Source: Stagnimonas sp. (GTDB taxonomy: Bacteria; Pseudomonadota; Gammaproteobacteria; Nevskiales; Nevskiaceae). From it: a stretch of DNA of 64,000 bases. The position numbers were made by a program, and so were the translations under genes. Of the stretch, positions 18,762 to 31,728 are shown one piece after another; within the stretch, counting starts at the first letter, position 1; every line of letters starts with the position of its first letter. Below the pieces are notes generated by a model. The model was not told the DNA's origin. It did no database searches and worked only from the letters and a program-made list of their open reading frames with translations. The DNA lies in NCBI GenBank assembly GCA_030696045.1, contig JAUYNO010000021.1:1-64000 (forward strand). The letters run 5' to 3'.

Positions 18762-19481
18762 ATGAACTGCCGTAAGCCGCTGCGTGCCCTCTGTGGCCTT
18801 GCCCTCGTCCTCCTCTCGCTGCCGGCCCCGGCGGCAGAGTCGCTGCTGAACGTCGCGGCCGGCTTTCAGGCCGAGGCCGTCAAGGGTCAGGTCGGTGCCG
18901 CCCGTCCGTTGCGGGTGGCGCTGTCCGCTGGCGAAGAGGTCAGCGGCTCGGCCGAGGTGCAGGCCCTGGGTGATGCCCGCTGCCGGAGCATCATCGAACT
19001 GGTCTACGACCGCCCCTACGAGCAGCGCGGCGTGCTGATCACCGGCCTCAAGCGCCGCTCGGTGCAGGAAGGCGCCTGTGCTCGCCTGGCGGCCTTCATG
19101 ACCGAGCAGGCGCAACGCGAGGCCGCCGCCATCCAGGCCCAGGTGCAGGCGGCCGGTACGCCCGCCGCTCCGGTGGCCAAGGCGCAGCCGGTGCTCGCCC
19201 GCCGCGCGGAAACCAGCCGCCCCGCCCCGCCCCGAGTGGTCTCGGCGACGGCCCAGAGCCTGGCCAGCTACCAGCTCACCGTGCTCCGCCGCGCGGTGGT
19301 GCGCGATTCACCGTCCTTCAACGGTGTTCGCCGCGCCATGCTGCCGGCCGGGCAGATTCGGCTCGGGCGCATGGTCCCGGGCCGTGAAGGCTGGTACGAA
19401 ATCCTCGATCTGGCCAATGGCCTGCCGGCCTATATCCACGAGTCCGTGGTCGCCCAGGGGCCAGCGGCCGGTCGTGCCTGA
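18762..19481 (+). CDS. Hypothetical secreted protein with C-terminal SH3-like domain
   Basis: A 239-aa protein with a Sec signal peptide (to about residue 25, LPAPAAES), an N-terminal region with one Cys pair (ARCRSIIE and GACARLAAF), an Ala/Pro-rich linker, and a C-terminal domain of about 60 residues resembling bacterial SH3 (LTVLRRAVVRDSPSFNGV followed by GREGWYEILDLANG). SH3b domains in exported proteins usually bind cell wall. An A/T-rich stretch at 18662-18690 precedes it and stands out from the local GC content. The family is not recognised. Confidence 0.7.
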   Translation: MNCRKPLRALCGLALVLLSLPAPAAESLLNVAAGFQAEAVKGQVGAARPLRVALSAGEEVSGSAEVQALGDARCRSIIELVYDRPYEQRGVLITGLKRRSVQEGACARLAAFMTEQAQREAAAIQAQVQAAGTPAAPVAKAQPVLARRAETSRPAPPRVVSATAQSLASYQLTVLRRAVVRDSPSFNGVRRAMLPAGQIRLGRMVPGREGWYEILDLANGLPAYIHESVVAQGPAAGRA

Positions 19482-19500
19482 GTCGCGGCGAGTGGTCTGG

Positions 19501-19535
19501 TGCAGGGCGCCTAACGCTCCATCAGGCGCCCTGCA
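19501..19535. terminator. Hairpin between convergent genes
   Basis: A perfect 12-bp stem TGCAGGGCGCCT/AGGCGCCCTGCA with an 11-nt loop sits between the stop codons at 19481 and 19540. There is no T-tract on either side, so it may be a bidirectional block or an attenuator-like structure. Confidence 0.5.
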
Positions 19536-19539
19536 CTAG

Positions 19540-21249
19540 CTAGGCGGCAAGCGAACGCAGCATTCGCGCGAACTCCCCAGCCGGCTGCGGGCGGGCGAAC
19601 AGATAGCCCTGGCCGATCCGGCAGCCCTGCTCCAGCAGCATCTGCTGCTGCGCGGGTACTTCGATGCCCTCGGCGACGACCGCCAGCTCCAGCGCCTGGC
19701 CCAGGCTGATGATGGTGCGCACCACCATCCGGCTCTTGGGATTGTCGGCCACCGACATCAGGAAGGAGCGATCCACCTTGATGCCGTCGATCGGCAGTTC
19801 GCTCAGGTAGCTGAGCGAGGAAAAGCCGGTGCCGAAATCGTCGATGAACAGATGCACGCCGAGTTCGCGCAACTGCTCCAGCCGCTGCCGCTCCACCGCC
19901 GTCGCGCTCAGCAGGCTGCTCTCGGTCAGCTCCAGCACCAGCATCCGGCCCGGCAGGCCGTGGCGCGCCAGCACCTGCTCGATCCGGCCGACCAGGTCCT
20001 CCAGCTGCAGGTAGATCGCCGGCACGTTGATGTGCAGGCGCTGGCCGGCGGCGAACAGGCCCTGGCCCTGCCAGCCGCGCAGGCTGTCCAGACCGGATTC
20101 GAGCGCCCAGTCGGTGAGGGCGCAGATCATCCCGTACTCCTCGGCAACCGGAATGAACTCCGCAGGCGGCACTATTTCGCCACTCGGCCGGCGCCAGCGG
20201 GCCAGGGCCTCGGCACCAACCACCGCTCCGGTTTCGAGGTTGAGGAAGGGCTCGTAGGCCAGGAACAGTTCCTGCTGCCGCAGCGCCTGGCCGAGCTCGG
20301 CGGCCATCCGCTCCCGCCGCTGCAGGCTGGCCAGCATGTCCAGCCGGAAATCCTGGATCGGGTGCGCCGGACTGGTCTTGGCCGCGCGCATTGCCAGCTC
20401 GCCGCGTGCCACCAGGCTGCCGGCATCGCTGGCATCGAGTGGAAACTCGCTGCAGCCGATCGCCAGGTCGATCAGCACGCTGTCGGGCCCGACACCGACC
20501 GGTTGCGCGAAGCGGCTGAGCAGGGTGTTCAGCCGATCACGGAAATCGGCGGCGCTGATCGCCGGCTGGTACACCAGCATCTCGTCGCCGACCGTGCGGC
20601 CCGCCACCGCGTCGGCGCCCATCACCTCCTGGATCCGTTCGGCGACCTGACGCAAGACCTGGTCACCGAAGGCGAGCCCATAGCCGGCATTGATCCGGCT
20701 GAAGTCGTTGATGCCCAGGTAGGCGAGGCAGAGATTGCGGCCGGAAATCCTGGCCTCGTTGACGGCGGCTTCCAGCCGGCTGGTCGCCGCCGGCCGTGTC
20801 AGCAGGCCGGTGACCGGGTCGATTGCCGCCTGCAGCGCCAGGATTTCCTGACGGCCCAGGAAGGCGTTGCGGGCGTAGCGGATGGCGCGTTCGAGAATCC
20901 TGGCGCTGACGCCGGTCTTGCTGAGAAAGGCATCGGCGCCGGCCCGCATCGCCTTCAGGTCGTGGCTGAGGTCGTCGGTGCCGGTCAGCACCAGCACCGG
21001 GGCATTGAGCCCGGCCGCGCGCAGGCGGGGCAGCAGTTCCAGCCCGCCCATCGGCTGCATGTGGATGTCGAGGATGCAGACGTCGAAGCGCGCGCCGCGC
21101 ACCGCCTGCAGCGCCGCCTCGCCGTCGCGGGTGGTGGTCAGGGTGGTCAGGCCGTGGGTGGCGCGCTCCAGCATGCCGCCGATCAGACGGATGTCGGCCT
21201 CGTCGTCCTCGACGAAAAGCACACTGAGTTCTCCGAGCAACTCTTCCAT
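19540..21249 (-). CDS. Response regulator with degenerate GGDEF and intact EAL domain
   Basis: A 569-aa protein: receiver domain (about 5-125, phospho-Asp in CILDIHMQPMGG), GGDEF fold (140-290) with VGDEM in place of GGDEF, and EAL domain (315-560). The EAL keeps the catalytic motifs AEALARW, LELTESS, FIDDFGTGFSSLSYL, IKVDRSF and AEGIEV, so it is probably an active c-di-GMP phosphodiesterase switched by phosphorylation. The start is ATG 21249 (MEELLGELSVLFVEDD). It is the last gene of a minus-strand signalling operon and is separated from the upstream kinase by the structured repeat. Confidence 0.9.
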   Translation of the reverse strand: MEELLGELSVLFVEDDEADIRLIGGMLERATHGLTTLTTTRDGEAALQAVRGARFDVCILDIHMQPMGGLELLPRLRAAGLNAPVLVLTGTDDLSHDLKAMRAGADAFLSKTGVSARILERAIRYARNAFLGRQEILALQAAIDPVTGLLTRPAATSRLEAAVNEARISGRNLCLAYLGINDFSRINAGYGLAFGDQVLRQVAERIQEVMGADAVAGRTVGDEMLVYQPAISAADFRDRLNTLLSRFAQPVGVGPDSVLIDLAIGCSEFPLDASDAGSLVARGELAMRAAKTSPAHPIQDFRLDMLASLQRRERMAAELGQALRQQELFLAYEPFLNLETGAVVGAEALARWRRPSGEIVPPAEFIPVAEEYGMICALTDWALESGLDSLRGWQGQGLFAAGQRLHINVPAIYLQLEDLVGRIEQVLARHGLPGRMLVLELTESSLLSATAVERQRLEQLRELGVHLFIDDFGTGFSSLSYLSELPIDGIKVDRSFLMSVADNPKSRMVVRTIISLGQALELAVVAEGIEVPAQQQMLLEQGCRIGQGYLFARPQPAGEFARMLRSLAA

Positions 21250-21328
21250 CGCGCCCGCCAGATTCGCTGGAACCACCGTGCTGGCGACAGTAGCCAGCGG
21301 CCGCGCTGAACGCAACGAAAAACTAGCT

Positions 21329-21597
21329 AGGGCCTGTTAACACTACGGGGCTCGCTGCGTTGCCGGTCAAAATCGCGTCAGGCAAGGCGCCGGCCGACGC
21401 GAAGGCTGAAGCCTTCGCTAGGCTGGCAACGCCGCATGGCGCGATTTTGGCCAGCAACCCTTCGGGGCGGGACTGTTTTGGGGCATTGCTACGTCAGCCA
21501 GAGAGGGAAATAGAACCACTATTCCCCTCTCTGCCTTCCTTGCACTGCCCCAAAACAGCCTTCCGCCGCAGCGAGCCCCGTAGTGTTAACAGGCCCT
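21329..21597 (+). repeat. Structured 269-bp repeat element, copy 1, with perfect terminal arms
   Basis: The ends AGGGCCTGTTAACACTAC... (21329-21359) and their exact reverse complement (21567-21597) form 31-bp arms; complementarity extends 3 bp further to 34 bp. The core contains two large imperfect stems (GGTCAAAATCGCG with CGCGATTTTGGCC; CTGTTTTGGGGC with GCCCCAAAACAG) and smaller hairpins (GCGAAGGCT/AGCCTTCGC; AGAGAGGG.../CCCTCTCT). A second copy at 62401-62670 is inverted and about 97% identical in the core. It carries no transposase. The right arm provides the last codons and stop of the kinase gene at 21586. Confidence 0.92.
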
Positions 21598-23054
21598 AGC
21601 CTGATCCGGTGACCGGCCCAGGGTGAACAGCACCCGCGCGCCGCCCTGCGGCCCTGGCGCATGCCAGAGCCGGCCGCCCAGTACCTGAACCACCTGCTGG
21701 CAGATCTCCAGGCCCAGGCCGGTACCGCTGTCACCGCTGGCGGCGGCAGCGGCAGGTTCCGGGCCGGAGTGTTCGACGTAGTAGGCCAGGCCGTATTCGC
21801 TGGCCTGCTCGCCGACCCGCACCAGCGGCGAGCCGGCGCCGTGCCGGCGGATGCCGTCGAGCAGCAGCTTGCGCCAGACGTGGGCGATCAGATTGACCGG
21901 CAAGTAGGCCGGGCTCAGCGGCTCCAGCTGCAGGCGGGCGCCGTGTGCGGCGGCCTCGCTGGCTAGCTCGGTCCAGACCCGGTGCACCAGTTCTGACATC
22001 GGCCGCTGGCTCCACTCGCCGGGTTCGCTGAGGCGGTGCCGGGCCAGATCGAGGAAGGAGTGGATCTGCTGGCGCATGCGCTGCCCGGCCAGCTCGATCT
22101 GCTCCAGGAAATCGTCCAGCTCGGCCAGCCGTCCGGCCGCCAGCTGCTCGCGGGCGAGGCTGGCGAAGGCCGCCATCTGCCGCGCCGGCGCCTGCAGTTC
22201 GTGCGCGGCGAAGTAGGCGAACTGCTCCAGCTGGCGGTTGGCGCTGGCCTGCTGGGTGCTGGCGCGGTGGGCGTCGGTGATGTCCTGGTCGATGCCGACG
22301 ATGCGGCTGATCTGGCCCCGGTCGTCGAGCACCGGCAGCAGGCGAGCCTTGAGCCGGCGCCGGTCGTCGCCGACCCGGGCGGCGTATTCGGTGCTGCTGC
22401 CGCGCCCGGACTTCAGGGCGGCCTCCACCGCCTCGCGCAGGCGCGCCTGATCCGCGGGCTCCAGGCCCAGCAGGTGATCGCGGAAGCGATGCACCCGGGT
22501 CGCGGAGTCGCCGCGCAGCGATGCCATCGAGGCATGCCAGATCAGCTGGTCGGTTTCTAGCCACCATTCCCAGGCGCCCAGCCGGCCGGCGGCGAGCGCC
22601 AGCTCCAGGCGCTCGGTCAGGTGTCGCCGCGATTGGTCGAGTTCGCGCAGCCGCAGCTGTGCCCGCACCCGGGCACAGACCTGGGTCGCCACCACCGGCT
22701 TGGCGAGAAAGTCGGCGGCGCCCAGGTCCAGCGCCAGCGCCTCCAGGTCGCCGCCGCCGTGGCTGGTGACGAAGATCAGCGGCACCGCCGCCAGCAGCGG
22801 ATCACTCTTGAAAGCGCGGCAGAGCTCCAGGCCATTCATGTCCGGCATCTCGGCGTCGAGCAGCACCAGGTCGGGCAGGAACTCGCAGGCCAGCCGCAGA
22901 CCCTCGACCCCGGAGGTCGCAAAGCGCACATCGCCATAGCTGGACAATGCCCGCCGCAGCAGATGGATCGCGCCCGGGTCGTCGTCGACGATCAGCAGGC
23001 TGACGTCATTGCGCGGCGTTTCGTCCAGGCCGGCCTGCTGGCGCCCGCCGCCGG

Positions 23055-23058
<4 letters not shown>
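21586..23058 (-). CDS. Hybrid sensor kinase: receiver-PAS-histidine kinase
   Basis: A 490-aa soluble protein: N-terminal receiver (residues 18-135; phospho-Asp in LVLLDAEMPDMNG), a PAS domain (about 150-275), a HisKA-like helix with AAHELQAPARQ (candidate phospho-His), and a HATPase with SGTGLGLEICQQVVQVLGG. The N-box region is poorly conserved. The GTG start overlaps the stop of the giant kinase upstream (GTGA). Its last residues, ARAC-stop, are encoded by the arm of the structured repeat. Without the insert the gene would probably end QAS-stop at TAGCTAG, so truncation is minimal. Confidence 0.85.
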
Positions 23059-27445
<4,387 letters not shown>

Positions 27446-27449
<4 letters not shown>

Positions 27450-28435
27450 CCGGTCGCGCTGGCCAGCGCGCCTTGGCTGGCGGGCATCGGCGGCTCGCAG
27501 GGCAGCCAGGCGACGCGGTTGCGACCGCCGGACTTGGCCTGATACAGCGCCTTGTCGGCGCTGCCGACCAGATACTCGGTATGCGCCACCAGGCTGCTGT
27601 CCGGCACACCACTGGGCGGCACGAAGGTCGAGACACCGATGGAGACGGTGAGCAGCTTGCCCGGCGCGGCCGGGTGCTGGATCGCCAGCTCCCGTACCAG
27701 GCGCAGGGTCTGCTCGGCCATCTCGATGGCGCCGGCCTGATCGGTTTCGGGCGCCACCACCATGAACTCCTCGCCGCCGTAGCGGGCAACGAAATCACCC
27801 GGACGCTGGAACGCCGCCGCGAGCGCCGCGCCGACCCGGCGCAGGGCATCGTCGCCGGCCAGGTGGCCGCAGTTGTCGTTGAACAGCTTGAAATGATCGA
27901 CATCGAGCAGCAGCGCCGACAGCGGCATGCTGGAGCGCAGGCAGCGCCGCCATTCGCGCCGCAGCCGCTCGTCCAGCGCGCGCCGGTTGCCCAGGCTGGT
28001 CAGGCCGTCGCGCGCCGCCATCTCGCGCAGCTGGTCGGCCAGCTGCTTGATCCGCACCTGGCTGCGCACCCGCGCCCGCACCAGGCCGGGATGCACCGGC
28101 TTGCTGAGAAAGTCCGCCGCTCCCAGTTCCAGCGCCAGGATTTCCAGCGGCATGCTCTGGTGGCCGGTGACGAAGATCACCGGGATGTCGGCCAGCACCT
28201 CGTCGCTCTTCAGTATCCGCAAGGCCTCGAAGCCGTCCAGGCCGGGCATCTCGGCATCCAGCAGGATCAGATCCGGCGCCATGTCGCGCGCCATCCGCAG
28301 GCCGTCGTCGCCATTGGTGGCGAAGCGCACGTCCGGGTATTCCGGCAGCGCCTTGCGCAGGATCTGGATGGCGCCCGGATCATCGTCAATGATCAGGATG
28401 CTGGTCCGCTCAACAGCGGGTCTGGGGGAGTCCAT
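27446..28435 (-). CDS. Response regulator diguanylate cyclase (REC-GGDEF)
   Basis: A 329-aa protein: receiver (residues 10-130; phospho-Asp in LILLDAEMPGLDG, Lys in FLSKPVHP) and GGDEF domain (about 160-320) with active site ARYGGEEF. RPGD lies just before it, matching the RxxD product-inhibition site. DHFKLFNDNCGHLAGD is the substrate-binding block. It should make c-di-GMP when phosphorylated, opposing the EAL regulator at the operon's far end. The ATG at 28435 (MDSPRPAVERTS) is used; the frame upstream is uncharacteristic. It overlaps the CHASE kinase start by 4 bases and is the first gene of the operon. Confidence 0.93.
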
Positions 28436-28659
28436 GCGGGGTCGGTCGGTGCCGAGGAAGGGTTTATCGGAGGGGATTCTACGGGGCTGCCGCTCGCGGG
28501 CCGCGAGACCGGTCAGCCAGAGTGCGCGCCGGGACCAGTCCCGGGGAACGCCCAGGCCGCCGACCGGCCATCCTAGTCCGCCCGCCGGAGCCGGCCCACT
28601 CGGTGCCGCGAAACCGACGCCGCCAGTGCATCGCGGCCGTCGAAAAACCGCCGCGCTAC

Positions 28660-28671
28660 TGATCGAGATCA
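28660..28671. promoter_or_regulatory. FNR-type half-matched box
   Basis: TGAT-CGAG-ATCA has both core half sites but lacks the outer T and A. It is about 60 bp upstream of a better box and could serve either ompW or the divergent signalling operon. Confidence 0.4.
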
Positions 28672-28718
28672 TCGCCGCCGCAGGCGATTTGTGCAGGTCG
28701 CCGATTCGCGCTCGCGGA

Positions 28719-28732
28719 TTGATCTGCATCAG
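28719..28732 (+). promoter_or_regulatory. FNR-type box upstream of ompW-hemN
   Basis: TTGAT-CTGC-ATCAG matches TTGAT-N4-ATCAA at 9 of 10. A TAAGGT at 28755-28760 lies about 32 bp from its centre, the spacing of a class II FNR promoter. Confidence 0.7.
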
Positions 28733-28808
28733 TCATTCCCTGGTCTTGCGCCCCTAAGGTCTCGCCCCGGACAACAACGGTCCTGAAACGAATCAAGGAG
28801 CAAGAGCG

Positions 28809-29396
28809 ATGAACAAGAAACTAGTGGGGCTGCTGGCCCTGGCAACACTGGCGCTGGCTGGCACGGCGCAGGCCGAGACCCTGGTGCGCGGTCGGCTGAT
28901 CGACATCCGGCCCGACACCAGTTCCAAGCCGGTGACCGGTGTCGACGTCGCCAACAAGCTGGCGCCGGACGTGGACGTGAGCTGGTTCTACAACAAGCAC
29001 CTCGCGGTCGAGCTGCTGCTGACCATCCCGCAGACCCACAAGGTCAGCCTCAATGGCACCAGCGTCGGCAAGGCGCAGCACCTGCCGCCGTCGCTGCTGC
29101 TGCAGTACCACCAGCCGATGGGCGAGCGCCTGCGTCCCTATGTCGGCGCCGGCATCAACTACACCCTGTTCACCGACCGCAATCTCGATGGCGGCATGAA
29201 GCTGGATGCGAGCAGCTTCGGTCCGGCGATCCAGGCCGGCATGGACATCGCCATCAAGGACGGCTGGTACTTCAACGTCGACGTCAAGAAGATCTGGATC
29301 GACTCCGACGTCTCCGACGCCAGCGGCGCCTTTGTCACCCACGTCAACATCGACCCGCTGGTGGTCGGTGCCGGCATCGGCTACGCCTTCCGCTAA
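28809..29396 (+). CDS. ompW: OmpW family outer membrane protein
   Basis: A 195-aa beta-barrel protein with a Sec signal (residues 1-22, AQAET). OmpW landmarks visible are LVRGRLIDIRPD near the mature start, the strand motif HLAVELLLTIPQTH, the PPSLLLQYHQP strand, and RPYVGAGINYTLF. It ends GAGIGYAFR with a C-terminal aromatic-Arg. OmpW forms a narrow hydrophobic channel in the outer membrane, and its expression in enteric bacteria depends on FNR, consistent with the box upstream. GGAGC precedes the ATG. hemN follows with no clear terminator, so the two may be cotranscribed. Confidence 0.92.
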   Translation: MNKKLVGLLALATLALAGTAQAETLVRGRLIDIRPDTSSKPVTGVDVANKLAPDVDVSWFYNKHLAVELLLTIPQTHKVSLNGTSVGKAQHLPPSLLLQYHQPMGERLRPYVGAGINYTLFTDRNLDGGMKLDASSFGPAIQAGMDIAIKDGWYFNVDVKKIWIDSDVSDASGAFVTHVNIDPLVVGAGIGYAFR

Positions 29397-29422
29397 GGCC
29401 AGGGCGCCGGTGCTGCCGGCGT

Positions 29423-29446
29423 GGGCCGCCTCTTCCGAGGCGGCCC
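29423..29446 (+). other. Hairpin between ompW and hemN
   Basis: A perfect 10-bp stem GGGCCGCCTC/GAGGCGGCCC with TTCC loop but no T-tract. It is more likely an mRNA-stabilising hairpin or partial attenuator than a full terminator. Confidence 0.4.
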
Positions 29447-29479
29447 CGCGACCGGCACCGGAGCCCGACGGAATTCTTC

Positions 29480-30889
29480 ATGAACTGCCCCAACCTGGAT
29501 ACGACCCTCGACGCCAGCCTGGTCGAACGCTACGACCGGCCTGGCCCGCGCTACACCTCGTATCCGACGGCGGCGCAGTTCAACGACGGCTTCGTCGCCA
29601 GCGACTACCTGGCGGCGGTGCAACGCAGTCGCGACGCCGGTCAAGCGCTGTCGCTGTACCTGCACCTGCCGTTCTGCGCCAGCCCCTGCTTCTACTGCGG
29701 CTGCACCCGGGTCATCAGCCGCTCGGCGGCGACCGGGGAGCGCTACCTGCTGCGCCTGCTGCGCGAGATCGAGCTGCAGGGCGCGCTGTTCTCGGGCCGG
29801 GAGCCGGTGCGGCAGCTGCATTTCGGCGGTGGTACGCCGAACTATTTCAATCTCCAGCAGCTGGATCAGCTGATGCAGGCGCTGCGGAGCCGCTTCGGCC
29901 TCAGCGAGAGTCCGGATCGGGAGTTTTCCATCGAGGTCGATCCGCGCGCCCTGGCGCCGGACGCAGTGGCCGGGCTGGCGGCCCTGGGAATCAACCGCAT
30001 CAGCGTCGGCGTGCAGGATTTCGATCCGCAGGTGCAGGCGGCGGTGAACCGCCTGCAGAGCTACCAGCAGACCGAGCAACTGCTGCGCGCGGCGCGCGCG
30101 GCGGGCATCGCTTCGATCTCGGTCGATCTCATCTACGGCCTGCCCCGGCAGAGCCTGGAAGGCTTCGGCCGCACGCTCGACCAGGTCATCGCGCTGGCGC
30201 CGGAGCGGGTCTCCGCCTACAGCTACGCCCACCTGCCGCAACTGTTTCGCGCCCAGAACCAGATCCAGGCGAACGAGCTGCCGAGCCCGCCGGAGAAACT
30301 GGCGCTGCTCCAGCTCACCGTCAGCAAGCTGCAGGCGGCGGGCTATGTCTACATCGGCATGGATCATTTCGCGCGCCCGGACGACGAGTTGGCGCGGGCC
30401 CTGCGGGACGGCACGCTGCAACGCAATTTCCAGGGCTATTCGACCCAGGCCGGTGCCGACCTGATCGGCCTCGGGATGAGCGCCATCAGCCGGATCGCCG
30501 ACAGCTACAGCCAGAACGCCAAGACCCTGGACGGCTATTACGCCGCGCTCGACCGTGACCAGCTGCCGCTCTGGCGCGGCCTGCGCCTGAGCGCCGACGA
30601 CCGTCTGCGGCGCGCGGTGATCGAGGCCATCATGTGCCGCACCGAGGTCGATTTCGCCGAGTTCGAGCGCGCCTACGACATCGACTTTCCGCATTACTTC
30701 GCCGCCGCACTGGCGGCGCTGCGACCGCTCGAGGCCGATGGCCTGGTGCGCCTGCGACCCGGCTCGCTGCAGGTCACGGCCCAGGGCCGCTTCCTGCTGC
30801 GGGCGGTGGCGATGCCCTTCGACGCCTATCTGGGCGCGGCGGCGCCGGATGCGCGCGCCACGCCGGCGCGCTACTCGAAGCTGGTTTGA
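29480..30889 (+). CDS. hemN: Oxygen-independent coproporphyrinogen III oxidase HemN
   Basis: A 469-aa radical-SAM enzyme for anaerobic heme synthesis. The N-terminal RYDRPGPRYTSYPTA is the HemN signature. The [4Fe-4S] cluster Cys lie at 66, 70 and 73 in CASPCFYCGC, with the extra Cys75 typical of true HemN. GGGTPNYF and the C-terminal HemN domain (MCRTEVDFAEFE) are present. Its stop codon overlaps an FNR-type box that belongs to the next gene. FNR/Anr control of hemN is well known in related bacteria; here control would come through the promoter before ompW. Confidence 0.95.
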   Translation: MNCPNLDTTLDASLVERYDRPGPRYTSYPTAAQFNDGFVASDYLAAVQRSRDAGQALSLYLHLPFCASPCFYCGCTRVISRSAATGERYLLRLLREIELQGALFSGREPVRQLHFGGGTPNYFNLQQLDQLMQALRSRFGLSESPDREFSIEVDPRALAPDAVAGLAALGINRISVGVQDFDPQVQAAVNRLQSYQQTEQLLRAARAAGIASISVDLIYGLPRQSLEGFGRTLDQVIALAPERVSAYSYAHLPQLFRAQNQIQANELPSPPEKLALLQLTVSKLQAAGYVYIGMDHFARPDDELARALRDGTLQRNFQGYSTQAGADLIGLGMSAISRIADSYSQNAKTLDGYYAALDRDQLPLWRGLRLSADDRLRRAVIEAIMCRTEVDFAEFERAYDIDFPHYFAAALAALRPLEADGLVRLRPGSLQVTAQGRFLLRAVAMPFDAYLGAAAPDARATPARYSKLV

Positions 30890-30899
30890 TCCAGATCAA
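30886..30899 (+). promoter_or_regulatory. FNR-type box (perfect) upstream of the K+ channel gene
   Basis: TTGAT-CCAG-ATCAA is a perfect match to the FNR consensus. It overlaps the hemN stop codon, and its centre is 42 bp from the ATG of the channel gene. Confidence 0.8.
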
Positions 30900-30934
30900 C
30901 ACCGCCACTGCCACGGTGCTGGCAGACTGGCCGC

Positions 30935-31417
30935 ATGTCCGCCGTGAATTTCCAGACCCCGTCCTTCGCCGAGGCCCTGGCCTCGCCCGACCACTGGGCG
31001 ATGGTCGCCATCTGCCTGCCGCTGGTGGGCCTGGTGGTGGTGCTGCACTACGAGGCGCTGGAGCGCCTCAACGACTGGCTGCCACGGCTGCGGATGGCGC
31101 CCCGGGCTCGGGTGCTGGCGCTGATGATCTCGCTGCTGGCGGTGCACACCCTGGAAATCTGGATCTATGCCAGCGGCCTGTACGCGACCACCCACTGGCC
31201 CGGCCTGGGCCGCATCGCCGGGGTCGAGACGCTGCGCCTGCTCGACGCCGTCTACCTGTCCACCGTCACCTACACCACGGTCGGCTATGGCGACCTGATT
31301 CCGCAGGGGCCGGTGCGCCTGCTGCTGGGCTTCGAGGCCCTGAGCGGCTTCCTGCTGGTGACCTGGTCGGCCTCTTTCACCTACCTGGAAATGCAGCGCA
31401 ACTGGAAGACGCGCTGA
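30935..31417 (+). CDS. Two-helix potassium channel-like membrane protein
   Basis: A 160-aa protein with predicted helices near residues 22-45, 60-85 and 120-150. A pore loop carries the selectivity filter TYTTVGYGDL, the K+-channel signature TVGYG. It lacks an RCK/TrkA-N domain or cyclic-nucleotide domain, so it is a minimal ion-channel protein (Ion_trans_2 type). It follows hemN, with a perfect FNR box between. A transcription start at the usual class II distance would fall at the ATG, so the message could be leaderless. Physiological role is not known. Confidence 0.85.
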   Translation: MSAVNFQTPSFAEALASPDHWAMVAICLPLVGLVVVLHYEALERLNDWLPRLRMAPRARVLALMISLLAVHTLEIWIYASGLYATTHWPGLGRIAGVETLRLLDAVYLSTVTYTTVGYGDLIPQGPVRLLLGFEALSGFLLVTWSASFTYLEMQRNWKTR

Positions 31418-31430
31418 GCCAAGAGCCAGT

Positions 31431-31596
31431 GGCGCATGGAATGCGCCCTACGGGCGGCGCACAGTGCTGACGATCAGCCTCTAGCCAATTCGCAGTGCCA
31501 GCATGCTGATCGAGCCCATCTCGGCTGTAGCCGTAGGGCGCATTCCATGCGCCAGGGTTTCGCGCCGCGCTTCACGGCGCATGGAATGCGCCCTAC
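31431..31596. repeat. REP-like palindromic repeat cluster (three units)
   Basis: Each unit contains GGCGCAT-GGA-ATGCGCC followed by CTAC. Units are in alternating orientation. Two more units occur at 59697-59717 and 59906-59926. Such interspersed palindromes resemble REP sequences; no RAYT transposase is seen in the window. Confidence 0.8.
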
Positions 31597-31666
31597 AGGT
31601 CACCGCCGCTGCGGCGCCCTTGCGCTTGATCCCCTCTCCGTCCGCGCGATCCCTGTAGGCCGGCGA

Positions 31667-31680
31667 TTGACCGAGATCAA
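31667..31680 (+). promoter_or_regulatory. FNR-type box upstream of the universal stress protein gene
   Basis: TTGAC-CGAG-ATCAA matches the FNR consensus at 9 of 10. Its centre is 55 bp upstream of the ATG at 31729. Confidence 0.7.
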
Positions 31681-31728
31681 CGCAGACCGGGCCGTGTTGA
31701 GGGACGCTCGCGGCAACCCGGAGCCTGC

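Larger units (their letters stand above)
28436..28808. other. Divergent intergenic region with two FNR-type boxes
   Basis: A 373-bp region between the signalling operon and ompW. It contains TGATCGAGATCA (28660-28671) and TTGATCTGCATCAG (28719-28732), and a -10-like TAAGGT at 28755-28760 for ompW. No RNA gene or further ORF is supported. Confidence 0.6.
31418..31728. other. Intergenic region with clustered palindromic repeats
   Basis: This 311-bp gap contains no gene. It has three copies of a GCGCATGGAATGCGCCCTAC palindromic repeat (31432-31451 plus, 31533-31552 minus, 31577-31596 plus) and an FNR-type box at 31667-31680 serving the downstream stress gene. Confidence 0.75.

Noticed and set aside
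21360-21599. A 79-codon frame inside the structured repeat, shared in part with copy 2
   Set aside because: The frame upstream of the 1-nt indel differs between copies and the substitutions inside it are not biased to synonymous sites. The sequence is better explained by stem pairing.
31418-31728. Possible CRISPR-like array from the repeated GCGCATGGAATGCGCC units
   Set aside because: Units are in mixed orientation with irregular spacing, and no cas gene is present. They are REP-like palindromes.
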